Below, one piece after another: positions 1 through 8,372 of a stretch of DNA of 42,805 nt; within the stretch, counting starts at the first letter, position 1; each line of letters begins with the position of its first letter. Below the pieces are notes generated by a model. It was not told where the DNA came from. It made no database searches and worked only from the letters and a program-made list of their open reading frames with translations. The stretch is from Hyphomonadaceae bacterium UBA4763 (lineage in GTDB: Bacteria > Pseudomonadota > Alphaproteobacteria > Caulobacterales > Aquidulcibacteraceae), in the NCBI GenBank assembly GCA_002403455.1, contig DHHV01000053.1:1-42805 (forward strand), in the 5' to 3' direction. The position numbers and the translations under genes are program-made.

Positions 1-1
1 G

Positions 2-130
2 ATCCGGCCGATGATGTATCTGGCGCTGTCCTATGATCACCGCCTGGTCGACGGCAAAGAAGCGGTGACGTTTCTGGTCCGTGTCAAGGAAGCGATCGAA
101 GATCCCGAACGCCTTCTGCTCGACCTTTAA
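2..130 (+). CDS. odhB: Dihydrolipoamide succinyltransferase (E2 of 2-oxoglutarate dehydrogenase), C-terminal end
   Basis: Only the last 42 codons are in the window, read in frame 2 and ending at TAA 128-130. The peptide contains YDHRLVDGKEAVTFL, the conserved C-terminal active-site block of 2-oxo acid dehydrogenase E2 acyltransferases, in which the His of the DHR motif is the catalytic base. The sequence ends PERLLLDL, typical of the succinyltransferase (OdhB/SucB) branch. It sits 26 bases upstream of lpdA on the same strand, the usual end of an odhA-odhB-lpdA operon. The acetyltransferase of pyruvate dehydrogenase is the alternative, but it fits the tail less well. The start lies outside the window. 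Confidence 0.85.
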   Translation: MRPMMYLALSYDHRLVDGKEAVTFLVRVKEAIEDPERLLLDL

Positions 131-156
131 TTTCTTTCTGAGGATAAAACGACGCC

Positions 157-1560
157 ATGAGCCAGACTTACGATCTCGTCATTATCGGCGGCGGGCCGGG
201 CGGGTATAATTGCGCGATCCGGGCCGGCCAATTGGGGCTGAAAACCGCGATCGTCGAAAAGCGCGGTGCCCTCGGCGGCACTTGCCTGAATGTCGGCTGC
301 ATTCCCTCGAAAGCCTTGTTGCACGCCTCGGAAAGCTTTGAAGCCGCCCGCAAGGACTTTGCCGGCATGGGTATCGAGCTTTCCGGGGTTAATCTCAATC
401 TGCCCAAGATGATGGCGCAAAAAGACGACGCGGTCGATGGACTGACCAAAGGCGTCGAATTTTTGATGAAAAAGAACAAGGTCGATTACGTAAAAGGCGC
501 CGGACGCCTCTCGGCGGCGGGTACGGTTGACATTACCGGGCCGGATGGCGCGGTGCAGCAAATCTCGACAAAGAATGTGGTGATCGCCACGGGGTCCGAG
601 GTCGCCAGCCTGCCGAATGTGACGATCGACGAAGACAAGATCGTGTCCTCGACCGGCGCGCTGAAATTGAGCGCCGTCCCAAAGCGGATGATCGTCATTG
701 GCGGCGGCTATATCGGCTTGGAAATGGGCTCGGTCTGGCGCCGTTTGGGGGCGGAGGTGACGGTCGTTGAATATCTCGATCGCATTACCCCGACGATGGA
801 TTCGGAAATCGCCAGTGTGTTCCTGCGCGCACTGAAAAAGCAGGGCCTGAAATTTGAGCTCGGCATGAAAGTGGTCGGCGTCGATGGCGCTGGCAAAGTC
901 GCCAAGGTCGAGGTTGAACCGGCGGCGGGCGGCGACAAACGCGTCCTGGAGGCGGAGATCGTGCTGGTTTCCATCGGCCGGCGCCCCTTTACGGACGGAT
1001 TGGGGCTGGAGACGCTCGGCGTTGCGACCGACAAGCGGGGATTTATTCTGACCGAGCATTTCCAAACCAATGTCCCGGGCGTCTACGCGATCGGCGATTG
1101 CACCTTGGGGCCGATGCTCGCACATAAGGCCGAAGAAGAAGGCGCGGCGGTTGCGCAAATCATCGCCGGCAAATGGGGCCATGTGAATTACGGGATCATT
1201 CCCGGCGTGGTGTACACCAATCCGGAGGTCGCCGGCGTCGGCAAAACCGAAGACGACTTAAAGGCTGAAAAGCGCGCCTATAGGGTCGGGAAATTCCCGT
1301 TCATGGCCAATTCGCGCGCCCGCACCAATCATGAGACCGAGGGGCTGGTGAAGATCCTCGAAGACGCCGAGACCCATCGCATCGTCGGCGCGCATATGAT
1401 CGGGGTGGGCGTCGGCGAATTGATCGGCGAGATCTGTGTCGCGATGGAATTTGGCGCCTCGGCTGAAGACATCGCCCGCACCTGTCACGCCCATCCGACC
1501 ATGAGCGAAGCGATTCGCGAGGCGGCCAAAGGCGTCGACGGCTGGACGATGCAGGCCTAA
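157..1560 (+). CDS. lpdA: Dihydrolipoyl dehydrogenase (E3)
   Basis: This 467-residue FAD flavoprotein reoxidises dihydrolipoamide on the E2 subunits of 2-oxo acid dehydrogenases and passes electrons to NAD+. An N-terminal FAD-binding motif (GGGPGGYNCA, residues 11-20) is followed by the redox-active disulfide C43/C48 in GGTCLNVGCIPSK. A second Rossmann motif (GGGYIGLEMGS) binds NAD. Near the C-terminus the HAHPTMSE block (444-451) holds the His/Glu pair that serves the disulfide of the partner subunit. Length is normal for the family. The ATG at 157 follows a GAGGA ribosome-binding site. The gene is directly downstream of odhB and ends at a strong terminator, so it is the last gene of that operon. 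Confidence 0.97.
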   Translation: MSQTYDLVIIGGGPGGYNCAIRAGQLGLKTAIVEKRGALGGTCLNVGCIPSKALLHASESFEAARKDFAGMGIELSGVNLNLPKMMAQKDDAVDGLTKGVEFLMKKNKVDYVKGAGRLSAAGTVDITGPDGAVQQISTKNVVIATGSEVASLPNVTIDEDKIVSSTGALKLSAVPKRMIVIGGGYIGLEMGSVWRRLGAEVTVVEYLDRITPTMDSEIASVFLRALKKQGLKFELGMKVVGVDGAGKVAKVEVEPAAGGDKRVLEAEIVLVSIGRRPFTDGLGLETLGVATDKRGFILTEHFQTNVPGVYAIGDCTLGPMLAHKAEEEGAAVAQIIAGKWGHVNYGIIPGVVYTNPEVAGVGKTEDDLKAEKRAYRVGKFPFMANSRARTNHETEGLVKILEDAETHRIVGAHMIGVGVGELIGEICVAMEFGASAEDIARTCHAHPTMSEAIREAAKGVDGWTMQA

Positions 1561-1567
1561 AGTTAAC

Positions 1568-1597
1568 GGGGAGGCGCGGGCAACGCCTCCCCTTTTT
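1568..1597 (+). terminator. Intrinsic terminator of the odhB-lpdA operon
   Basis: A perfect 9-bp GC-rich stem (GGGGAGGCG at 1568-1576 with CGCCTCCCC at 1584-1592) has a 7-base loop and is followed at once by five T residues. It starts 8 bases after the lpdA stop codon, the classical layout of a Rho-independent terminator. It also separates lpdA from the convergent membrane-protein gene. Confidence 0.93.
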
Positions 1598-1609
1598 CAT
1601 CGCCGGTGG

Positions 1610-2731
1610 CTAATCGACCGCTTCGATCGGCACGATCCGGGCCCAAACGCCTTGCGGCTTGATCAGCCCGACCAGGCCGCGGCGCAACATGTGCCAGCCG
1701 CCGCCGAAGCTGATGACGATCAGACCAAGCGTGATCAGCGTGAGGATCGCTTTGAGATCCGAGGCGATTTCCGCCGCGCCGATGATGGTTGCGATCGACA
1801 GACCGGCGGTGATCAGGCCGGAGACGACCAGCGCGCGGCGGTTCAAGGCCAGCGAAATCAAAGCCATCAGGACAATTAAGCTTAGGGCTGTCGCGGCGGA
1901 GCCGAGCGAATAGGTAATCGCGCCATTTGCGTCGCCAAACAACAAGCCCAAGGCGCCATGCATCAGCATTGGGGCCGCAGCCGCGTGCAGCCAGAACGCA
2001 TTGTCGGCGGCGAGGCTTTGCCGGGCCGGGTCTTGCATGTCGAAACGGACGGCGGCGGCCAGCGCGGCGACGCCCGCGCAAAGCGCGATGGCGGGCAGCC
2101 AATGGATCAAGTCTTCGCCGACAAAGGCGCCGACCAGCGCCAAAACGCTCGCCAAGCTCAAGCCGGCGATCAGGCCGAGGGAAAATGGCAGCCGGAAGCG
2201 GGCAAAAAAGCCGAATGCGGCGGCGAGCGCGGCGCCGGCGACCGCCAGCGGGACGAAACGACCGGCGAGGCTCGCGCCGATATTGTCAGCTTCGACGCCA
2301 ATGGCGCCAAGATACAAACCGGCGGCGGTCAAAGCGGCAAAACCGCTAAAACCAATAGCGGTGGCGATGGCCGGAAAAAACAAGCGGCGGCGGCGCGCAA
2401 AGGCTTCCGCCAACGCCCACATGATTCCTGCGCCGAACACGCCGCCGCCGATGGCGATGAAGGCGGAGTCAATGCCTAAATTGGCGGCGCGGACCTGCTC
2501 TACGACATAGGCAATGGCGCCAAATAGCCCAATCCCCAGCAAGAAGATGCCGAGCGCGATGAAAATGTCATGCAGATTGCGCACGAAGCGCAATTCTTCC
2601 TCGCCGCGCAAGCGCGCGCCGGAGCTGTCGGCGACGCCATTGCTGTCCAAGAAGGCGGCTAAAGCGGCGACTTGGTCGGGCGAAATCAACCCGTTTTTCG
2701 CTGCGGCGGTGAGTTTTTCCTGTGTTTTCAT
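1610..2731 (-). CDS. Polytopic membrane protein of unknown function (DUF2157-like)
   Basis: The 373-residue product has a soluble N-terminal part of about 55 residues (including LISPDQVAALAAFL) and then roughly ten hydrophobic segments rich in Ala, Leu and Gly, so it should be an inner-membrane protein. The arrangement of a short helical head followed by many membrane helices recalls the DUF2157 group, but the match is weak and no catalytic motif is visible. The ATG at 2731 is preceded by GGAGGTCGCG, a very good ribosome-binding site. The gene lies alone between the lpdA terminator and ccr and could be read through from ccr, 90 bases upstream. Function unknown. Confidence 0.75.
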   Translation of the reverse strand: MKTQEKLTAAAKNGLISPDQVAALAAFLDSNGVADSSGARLRGEEELRFVRNLHDIFIALGIFLLGIGLFGAIAYVVEQVRAANLGIDSAFIAIGGGVFGAGIMWALAEAFARRRRLFFPAIATAIGFSGFAALTAAGLYLGAIGVEADNIGASLAGRFVPLAVAGAALAAAFGFFARFRLPFSLGLIAGLSLASVLALVGAFVGEDLIHWLPAIALCAGVAALAAAVRFDMQDPARQSLAADNAFWLHAAAAPMLMHGALGLLFGDANGAITYSLGSAATALSLIVLMALISLALNRRALVVSGLITAGLSIATIIGAAEIASDLKAILTLITLGLIVISFGGGWHMLRRGLVGLIKPQGVWARIVPIEAVD

Positions 2732-2821
2732 CGCGACCTCCGACGCCTTTATCGAAGAACGATATCACGGGTGGGGTCGCGACGCAATGGCTTGATTGAT
2801 TGTGCGGCGAACGCTAGACGC

Positions 2822-4090
2822 TCAATCCGCTCCCGCCCGCGCTTCATAAGCTTCGCGGACGGCGTCAACGGTGCGCAAATCTGGCGCGATGGCGTTGACC
2901 AGCACCGCCATGTTGCCAGGGGCGTGTTTGTTATCCAACATTTTTTCATGCGCGTCGGGGATCTGCGCCCAGGGAAAGGTCTCCGACAGCGCCGGGTCGA
3001 TGCGCCGATCGATGACCAATTGATTGGCTTGCGAGGCTTGCAACAAATTGGCGAAATGGCTGCCTTGCACGCGTTTTTGCCGCATCCACAAAAACCGCGC
3101 ATCCATGGTGAGGTTAAAGCCGGTCGTGCCGGCGCAAATCACCACCATCCCGCCCCGTTTGACGACAAAGACTGAGACCGGCATGGTCGATTCGCCTGGA
3201 TGTTCGAAGACGATGTCGACGTCGCGCCCGCCAGTGTGGCTCCAGATCGCTTTGCCAAAGCGCCGCGCCTCTTTCATGTAAGTGGTGAATTCTGGGCTGT
3301 TGACCTTCGGCAATTGGCCCCAGCAATCGAAGTCCTTGCGATTGATGACCGCTTTTGCGCCCATGGAGAGGACATAATCATATTTGCTGGGGTCGGAGAC
3401 GACGCCGATCGCATTGGCTCCGGCGACGGCGCATAATTGACAAGCAAAGACGCCCAGCCCGCCGCTGGCGCCCCAAACAAGCACATTTTGACCTGGACGC
3501 AGAATATGCGGGCGGTGGCCGAACAACATCCGATAAGCGGTCGCCAGTGTCAGCGTATAGCAGGCCGATTCCTCCCAGGAGAGGTGCTTGGGCCGCGCCA
3601 TCAATTGCCGCGATTGCACGCGGGTGAATTGCGCAAAACTCCCGTCCGGCGTCTCATAGCCCCAAATGCGCTGCGAGGGCGAAAACATCGGATCGCCGCC
3701 ATTGCATTCTTCGTCATCGCCATCGTCCTGGTTGCAATGGATGACGACTTCATCGCCCGGCTTCCAGCGTTTGACCTTCGAGCCCACCGCCCAGACAATG
3801 CCGGCGGCGTCCGAGCCGGCGACGTGAAAGGGCTGTTTATGGCCGTCAAACGGGCTGATCGGCTCGCCCAAGGCCGCCCAAATGCCGTTATAATTGACGC
3901 CCGCCGCCATCACGTAAATGAGGCATTCGTCCTCGCCAATCTCAGGCGTTTCAACGACTTCCAATTGCATGGCTTGGCGGGGGCGGCCATGGCGCTCGCG
4001 CCGGATCGCCCAAGCGTGCATCGTCTTTGGCACATGAAATTCGGGGGGAATTTCGCCCAGCGCATAGAGGTCCTTGCCGGAAGTCGTCAT
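2822..4090 (-). CDS. ccr: Crotonyl-CoA carboxylase/reductase
   Basis: The 422-residue enzyme belongs to the medium-chain dehydrogenase/reductase family. Ccr catalyses NADPH-dependent reductive carboxylation of crotonyl-CoA to ethylmalonyl-CoA, the signature step of the ethylmalonyl-CoA pathway. The N-terminus (DLYALGEIPPEFHVPKTMHAW) is diagnostic of Ccr, followed by a GroES-like domain with GDEVVIHCNQDDGDDEEC and the nucleotide-binding motif VWGASGGLGVFACQL. The ATG at 4090 was chosen because the longer open frame to 4270 runs into the upstream gene and its extra residues do not resemble Ccr; a GGGACG-type ribosome-binding site precedes 4090. It is the third gene of the mcd - deacetylase - ccr operon, 58 bases after the second. 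Confidence 0.96.
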   Translation of the reverse strand: MTTSGKDLYALGEIPPEFHVPKTMHAWAIRRERHGRPRQAMQLEVVETPEIGEDECLIYVMAAGVNYNGIWAALGEPISPFDGHKQPFHVAGSDAAGIVWAVGSKVKRWKPGDEVVIHCNQDDGDDEECNGGDPMFSPSQRIWGYETPDGSFAQFTRVQSRQLMARPKHLSWEESACYTLTLATAYRMLFGHRPHILRPGQNVLVWGASGGLGVFACQLCAVAGANAIGVVSDPSKYDYVLSMGAKAVINRKDFDCWGQLPKVNSPEFTTYMKEARRFGKAIWSHTGGRDVDIVFEHPGESTMPVSVFVVKRGGMVVICAGTTGFNLTMDARFLWMRQKRVQGSHFANLLQASQANQLVIDRRIDPALSETFPWAQIPDAHEKMLDNKHAPGNMAVLVNAIAPDLRTVDAVREAYEARAGAD

Positions 4091-4148
4091 CGTTCTTGCG
4101 TCCCTGTGTTGCGTTGTCGGCGGACCTTCTCGCGGTTGCAATAAGGGG

Positions 4149-5069
4149 TCAAGCAGGCAATTTTGTCGCCAAGGTCGCAGCCTGCGCAAACAAAATGGCA
4201 TGGCGGGCGGCGATGACGGTGGGGTCCTCGCCATAGCCGCCGCCCAAGACCCCGACGACCGGCAGACCACGCCGGCGGCAATAGTCGAGCGCCAAGTTAT
4301 CGCGGGCGGCGATGCCGGTATCGGTAAGGCTCAACAAACCCAATTTGTCCTCGGCATGGACGTCGACGCCGGCATTGTAGAAGACCAAATCGGGGGAAAA
4401 ACGCGCAAAGGCGATGCGCAGCGCGTGATCGAGCGCGGTGAGGTAATCGTCATCGCCAGTGCCGGGGGCAAGACCGATATCGAGATCGCTGATTGCCTTG
4501 CGGACGGGGAAGTTTTTCTCGCAATGCAGCGAGAGGGTAAACACGCTGGAATCGCCCGTGAAAATCCGTGCGGTGCCATCGCCTTGATGGACGTCGCAAT
4601 CGATCACCAAGACACGGCGAATGGCGCCTTCGGCCTGCAGGACTTTGATCGCGACGGCGACGTCGTTGAACACGCAAAAACCGGCGCCTCCGGCCTGATC
4701 GGCGTGGTGGGAGCCGCCGGCGGCGTTGCAGGCAATGCCATGGGCGAGCGCAAGCCGGGCGGCGAGCACGGTACCGCCGGTGGCGGCCTGAGCGCGGCGG
4801 GCGATCCCGGCGGTCATGGGAAAGCCGATCCGGCGGGCGATGGCCGGCGCCAAATTTGCGCTCAAAACGCCAAGAACATAATCAAGGTCATGGGCAAGCG
4901 CCAACCAAGCGGCCGGGGCGGCCAGGGGTTCATGAAACCCGCTGGCGCCGACCATCTCGCGTTCTTGCAATAAATGCGCGAGCGCAGAAAACTTCCGCAT
5001 CGGAAAGCGATGATCGCTCGGAATGTCGCGCGCGTCATAATCGGGATGCGCGACAATCGGCAAAGACAT
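4149..5069 (-). CDS. Histone deacetylase family protein (AcuC/HDAC-like Zn hydrolase)
   Basis: The 306-residue protein has the full arginase/deacetylase-fold motif set: an AAGGSHHAD block (tandem His charge relay), DCDVHQGDGTA and NAGVDVH (zinc ligands Asp/His/Asp) and GVLGGGY near the end. Bacterial members remove acetyl groups from protein lysines, such as acetyl-CoA synthetase, or from small amines such as acetylpolyamines. The ATG at 5069 lies 9 bases after the mcd stop, so the two are certainly co-transcribed, and ccr follows. Placement between two ethylmalonyl-CoA pathway genes suggests, as an inference only, that it deacetylates an enzyme of acetyl-CoA assimilation. The substrate cannot be read from the sequence. 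Confidence 0.92.
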   Translation of the reverse strand: MSLPIVAHPDYDARDIPSDHRFPMRKFSALAHLLQEREMVGASGFHEPLAAPAAWLALAHDLDYVLGVLSANLAPAIARRIGFPMTAGIARRAQAATGGTVLAARLALAHGIACNAAGGSHHADQAGGAGFCVFNDVAVAIKVLQAEGAIRRVLVIDCDVHQGDGTARIFTGDSSVFTLSLHCEKNFPVRKAISDLDIGLAPGTGDDDYLTALDHALRIAFARFSPDLVFYNAGVDVHAEDKLGLLSLTDTGIAARDNLALDYCRRRGLPVVGVLGGGYGEDPTVIAARHAILFAQAATLATKLPA

Positions 5070-5078
5070 GACGGGCGA

Positions 5079-6740
5079 TTAGTCTTCCAACAGGCGGCGG
5101 GCGATGACTTGGGCTTGGATCTCGCCAGCCCCTTCGAAAATGTTCAAGATGCGCGCGTCGCACAACACCCGGCTGATCGGATATTCGAGCGCAAAGCCAT
5201 TGCCGCCATGGATTTGCAAGGCGTTGTCGGCGGTTGACCAGGCGATGCGCGCGGCGAGCAATTTCGCCATCCCGGCTTCGAGATCGCAGCGTTTGCCGCT
5301 ATCTTTGGCGCGGGCGGCGAAATAAGTGAGCTGGCGGGCGGCGACCAATTCAGCGGCGGCGAGGGCCAATTTGTCGGCAACGCGCGGGAAATGGATGATG
5401 GCCTGGCCAAATTGCCGGCGATCGCTGGCATAACGCAGACCGAGTTCGAGCGCTGATTGCGCAACGCCAACGGCGCGGGCGGCCGTTTGGATGCGGGCGC
5501 TTTCGAACGTCGCCATCAATTGGCGAAATCCTTGGCCTTCAACGCCGCCCAGCAAGGCGGAGGCGGGTACGGCGAAATCGTCAAAGGCGAGTTCATATTC
5601 CTTCATGCCACGGTAACCAAGTACCGCAATCTCGCCGCCGCGGATGCCGGGAGCCGGGAACGGGTTTTGGTCGCTGCCGCGCGGCTTTTCGGCGAGGAAC
5701 ATGGAGAGCCCGCGGAAGTCGTCGGTCGCCGCATCGGTGCGGGCCAGCACCGTCATCAAATCCGAGCGCGCGGCGTGTGTAATCCAGGTTTTTGCGCCGG
5801 TAATGGCATACCCCATATCGGTTCTGGCGGCTTTGGTGCGCAGCGCGCCGAGGTCCGAGCCGGTATTCGGCTCAGTAAACACCGCCGTCGGCAGGATCGA
5901 GGCGTCGGCCAATTTGGGCAGATAATGGGCTTTTTGGGCCGGCGTGCCGCCGGTCAAGATCAGCTCGGCGGCGATTTCGCTGCGGGTGCCGAGCGAGCCG
6001 ACGCCAATATAGCCGCGCGATAACTCTTCCGAGACGACGCACATGGCGATCTTGCCAAGGCCGGCGCCGCCAAATTCTTCTGGGATGGTCAGACCAAAAA
6101 CGCCGAGAGCGGCGAGCTTGTCGATCACCGCCATCGGAATCAATTCATCCCGCAAATGCCAATCATGCGCGAAGGGGATGACATCCTTATCGGCGAAAGC
6201 GTGAAACTGGCCCCGAATGGAGTCGAGCACATCGTCAAGCCCGCAATCTTCCAAGGTCGGACGACCGTGATCCTCCTGCAAATGCGCGGCGATTCGGGCG
6301 CGCAACAAAGGGGCGCCGCCTTGGGCGATGAGTTGGCTGATGGCCGGATCGGCCCGCAAGACCTGCGCCGCCGCCTCAATGCCGAGATCGGCGGGGCGGA
6401 CAAATTCTGTTTGCGTCATCGGCAGCCCGCCGGTGAGCTGCTGCGCATATTCGGCGAAGACGACCAGCGCCAGATCGCGCTCAACCGGCCCAAGGCGACT
6501 TTCCGTCGCCAAATTCTGCAGCCAGGCGGCGATCTGGGTCAGCGCTTCTGCATAAGTCGCGATCCAGGCGAGCCCATGCGCGGCGCGCTGTTCGGCATCG
6601 AGGCGCTGGCGATCGATTTTGCCGGCCGGCGCGACGCGGGCTTTGACGGCCTGTTTGGCGGCGTGCGCAAAGTTTTGGGCGGCGGCGGCGGCTTGCCCGA
6701 AAATCGCGATATCGATGTCGATGCTAAGTGAATCGGCCAT
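5079..6740 (-). CDS. mcd: (2S)-methylsuccinyl-CoA dehydrogenase
   Basis: The 553-residue acyl-CoA dehydrogenase is much longer than the usual 380-390 residues because of an Ala-rich N-terminal extension of about 150 residues, a hallmark of methylsuccinyl-CoA dehydrogenase. Mcd oxidises (2S)-methylsuccinyl-CoA to mesaconyl-CoA with FAD in the ethylmalonyl-CoA pathway. Visible family blocks are TEPNTGSDLGALRTKA (substrate/FAD loop), TGAKTWITHAARSD, RQFGQAIIHFPRVADKLA and LQIHGGNGFALEYPISR, with EGAGEIQAQVIARRLLE at the end. The ATG at 6740 was preferred to that at 6752 because GGGGAG lies 6 bases in front of it. It is the first gene of the operon containing ccr, which supports Mcd over a generic acyl-CoA dehydrogenase. 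Confidence 0.93.
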   Translation of the reverse strand: MADSLSIDIDIAIFGQAAAAAQNFAHAAKQAVKARVAPAGKIDRQRLDAEQRAAHGLAWIATYAEALTQIAAWLQNLATESRLGPVERDLALVVFAEYAQQLTGGLPMTQTEFVRPADLGIEAAAQVLRADPAISQLIAQGGAPLLRARIAAHLQEDHGRPTLEDCGLDDVLDSIRGQFHAFADKDVIPFAHDWHLRDELIPMAVIDKLAALGVFGLTIPEEFGGAGLGKIAMCVVSEELSRGYIGVGSLGTRSEIAAELILTGGTPAQKAHYLPKLADASILPTAVFTEPNTGSDLGALRTKAARTDMGYAITGAKTWITHAARSDLMTVLARTDAATDDFRGLSMFLAEKPRGSDQNPFPAPGIRGGEIAVLGYRGMKEYELAFDDFAVPASALLGGVEGQGFRQLMATFESARIQTAARAVGVAQSALELGLRYASDRRQFGQAIIHFPRVADKLALAAAELVAARQLTYFAARAKDSGKRCDLEAGMAKLLAARIAWSTADNALQIHGGNGFALEYPISRVLCDARILNIFEGAGEIQAQVIARRLLED

Positions 6741-6817
6741 AACGCTCCCCATGCCTACTAAATGCCTGCGCAGTCACTTTCTCAACTTATATCGCAGGGC
6801 AACAGCGGCAATTGGTT

Positions 6818-8206
6818 TTAGCGGGTGCGGGCGCGTAATTCTTCCAGGACGGCCGGCGTCGGCTGACCGTCTGGCGTTGCCCCGATCGCGCCTTGAAAAC
6901 TTTGCACAGCGCTGCGGGTGCGCGGCCCCATCGCCCCATCTGGCACGCCGGGGTCATAGCCGAGCAGCAACAGGCGCTCTTGGATTTCCTGAACTTCGGC
7001 GCGGGTCAGCGGCCGTAAATGGCGCGGCCATTCTTGATAAAGCGCTTGGGCCCCGCCAATGGCTTGGCCGAGCAGCGCCACAGACAGCGCATATTTCTCG
7101 GAATTATTGTAGCGCCGGATGACGTCGAAATTTTCAAACAGCAAAAAAGCAGGCCCTTCCGCCCCGGCCGGCACCAGGAGCCGTGCTTGCAGGCCAAGTG
7201 CGCTGCCTTCGAAATCCCCACCCGCGGCGGGAACAAGGCCGATCGCGCGCCAATCGCCAAGCTTGATCGCTCCGCCATTGGCGCGGGCATAATCGAACGC
7301 GGCGGGAAGCCGTGCTTCGATCACCGCCGGCTCGCCGTTGCGCCAGCCATGGCCGCGCAAGTAATTGGCGGCCGAGGCAAGGCCATCGGCCGCATTGGTC
7401 CAGATATCGGCGCGGCCGTCTTGATCGCCATCGGCGCCGAAGCGCTGATAAACTTCCGGCATGAACTGGGTGTGGCCCATCGCGCCGGCCCAAGACCCAA
7501 CCAAACGGTCGCGCGTCTGTGCGCCATCGTCGATAATTTGCAGCGCGGCGATCAAATTGGCGTCGAAAAAGGCGCGGCGGCGCTTTTGCACGAACGACAT
7601 GGTGGCGAGGGCGCGCACGACGTCGAAATTGCCTTTGATGCGGCCATAATCGGTTTCAACGCCCCAAATCGCGGCGACGATGCGCGGATCAACGCCATAG
7701 CTGCGCTCGGTGCGGTCGAGCACGGCTTTTTGGTCGGCAAAGCGCAGGCGGCCATCGGCGATGCGGCGCTCATTGACGACGCGATCGACATAATCCCAAA
7801 ACGGGGCGACCACTTCAGGTTGATTATTGACGAGTTCGAGCACGCGCGGCTCCGGCTCAACGCCGGCAAGCGCTGAATCGACAAAGGCGGCGGAAAGGCC
7901 GGCGGCGATTGCCTTGACGCGAAAGGCGCTGCGCCATTCGGCGAAGCTTTCGGTCGCGGCAGGCGGGCTCGCCGTCGTTGCGGCGGGCGGTGGCGCCGAA
8001 ACGGGCACCTGGATCGGGTTGGCGGCATGAGGCGTCGGATTGCCGGGCGATTGCCGAGGAGTGGAAGTCGGCTCTTCCGGGGCTGGAACAATCGGCGTTG
8101 TTGGGGGCGGCGCCTCAGACGGCGGCGGGCTGATCTGCGTTTGCGCCGCACAGGCCATCAGGCTCGCGCTGGCAAGGGCCAACAGCCATTTTCGCGCTGT
8201 CATCAT
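6818..8206 (-). CDS. MltB-type lytic murein transglycosylase, lipoprotein
   Basis: The 462-residue protein begins with a short signal peptide ending LMAC (C19), so it is probably an outer-membrane lipoprotein. A Pro/Ala/Ser/Thr-rich linker of about 70 residues follows. The catalytic domain has YGVDPRIVAAIWGVETDYGR, in which E184 should be the single catalytic acid of MltB-family enzymes that cleave peptidoglycan to 1,6-anhydromuropeptides. The C-terminus is a peptidoglycan-binding domain 1 repeat (LLLLGYDPGVPDGAMGPRTR). The ATG at 8206 was chosen over the one at 8239 because a GGAG site lies 8 bases before it. It follows hfaD by 166 bases on the same strand; whether it shares the hfa transcript is unknown. 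Confidence 0.92.
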   Translation of the reverse strand: MMTARKWLLALASASLMACAAQTQISPPPSEAPPPTTPIVPAPEEPTSTPRQSPGNPTPHAANPIQVPVSAPPPAATTASPPAATESFAEWRSAFRVKAIAAGLSAAFVDSALAGVEPEPRVLELVNNQPEVVAPFWDYVDRVVNERRIADGRLRFADQKAVLDRTERSYGVDPRIVAAIWGVETDYGRIKGNFDVVRALATMSFVQKRRRAFFDANLIAALQIIDDGAQTRDRLVGSWAGAMGHTQFMPEVYQRFGADGDQDGRADIWTNAADGLASAANYLRGHGWRNGEPAVIEARLPAAFDYARANGGAIKLGDWRAIGLVPAAGGDFEGSALGLQARLLVPAGAEGPAFLLFENFDVIRRYNNSEKYALSVALLGQAIGGAQALYQEWPRHLRPLTRAEVQEIQERLLLLGYDPGVPDGAMGPRTRSAVQSFQGAIGATPDGQPTPAVLEELRARTR

Positions 8207-8372
8207 TCCATAAACTCCGCGCGCCAAATTTCCCGACACTTCTTGAGCGGAAATAGCGGAGATTCCAAGGCAAGGGAAAGGGCATTTGGCGTCAATGATC
8301 TGTGGCCAGCAATAAGGCTGACCGGTCGCCCGATCGGCCTTATTCTATTGACCAGCCAGTTATACGGACCCG

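Noticed and set aside
4091..4270. Upstream extension of ccr by 60 residues
   Set aside because: It overlaps the deacetylase gene and its residues do not resemble Ccr; the ATG at 4090 has a usable ribosome-binding site and the family N-terminus.
4074..4973. 300-residue plus-strand open frame opposite the deacetylase gene
   Set aside because: The opposite strand has complete HDAC motifs; this frame is low in hydrophobic residues and has no motif.
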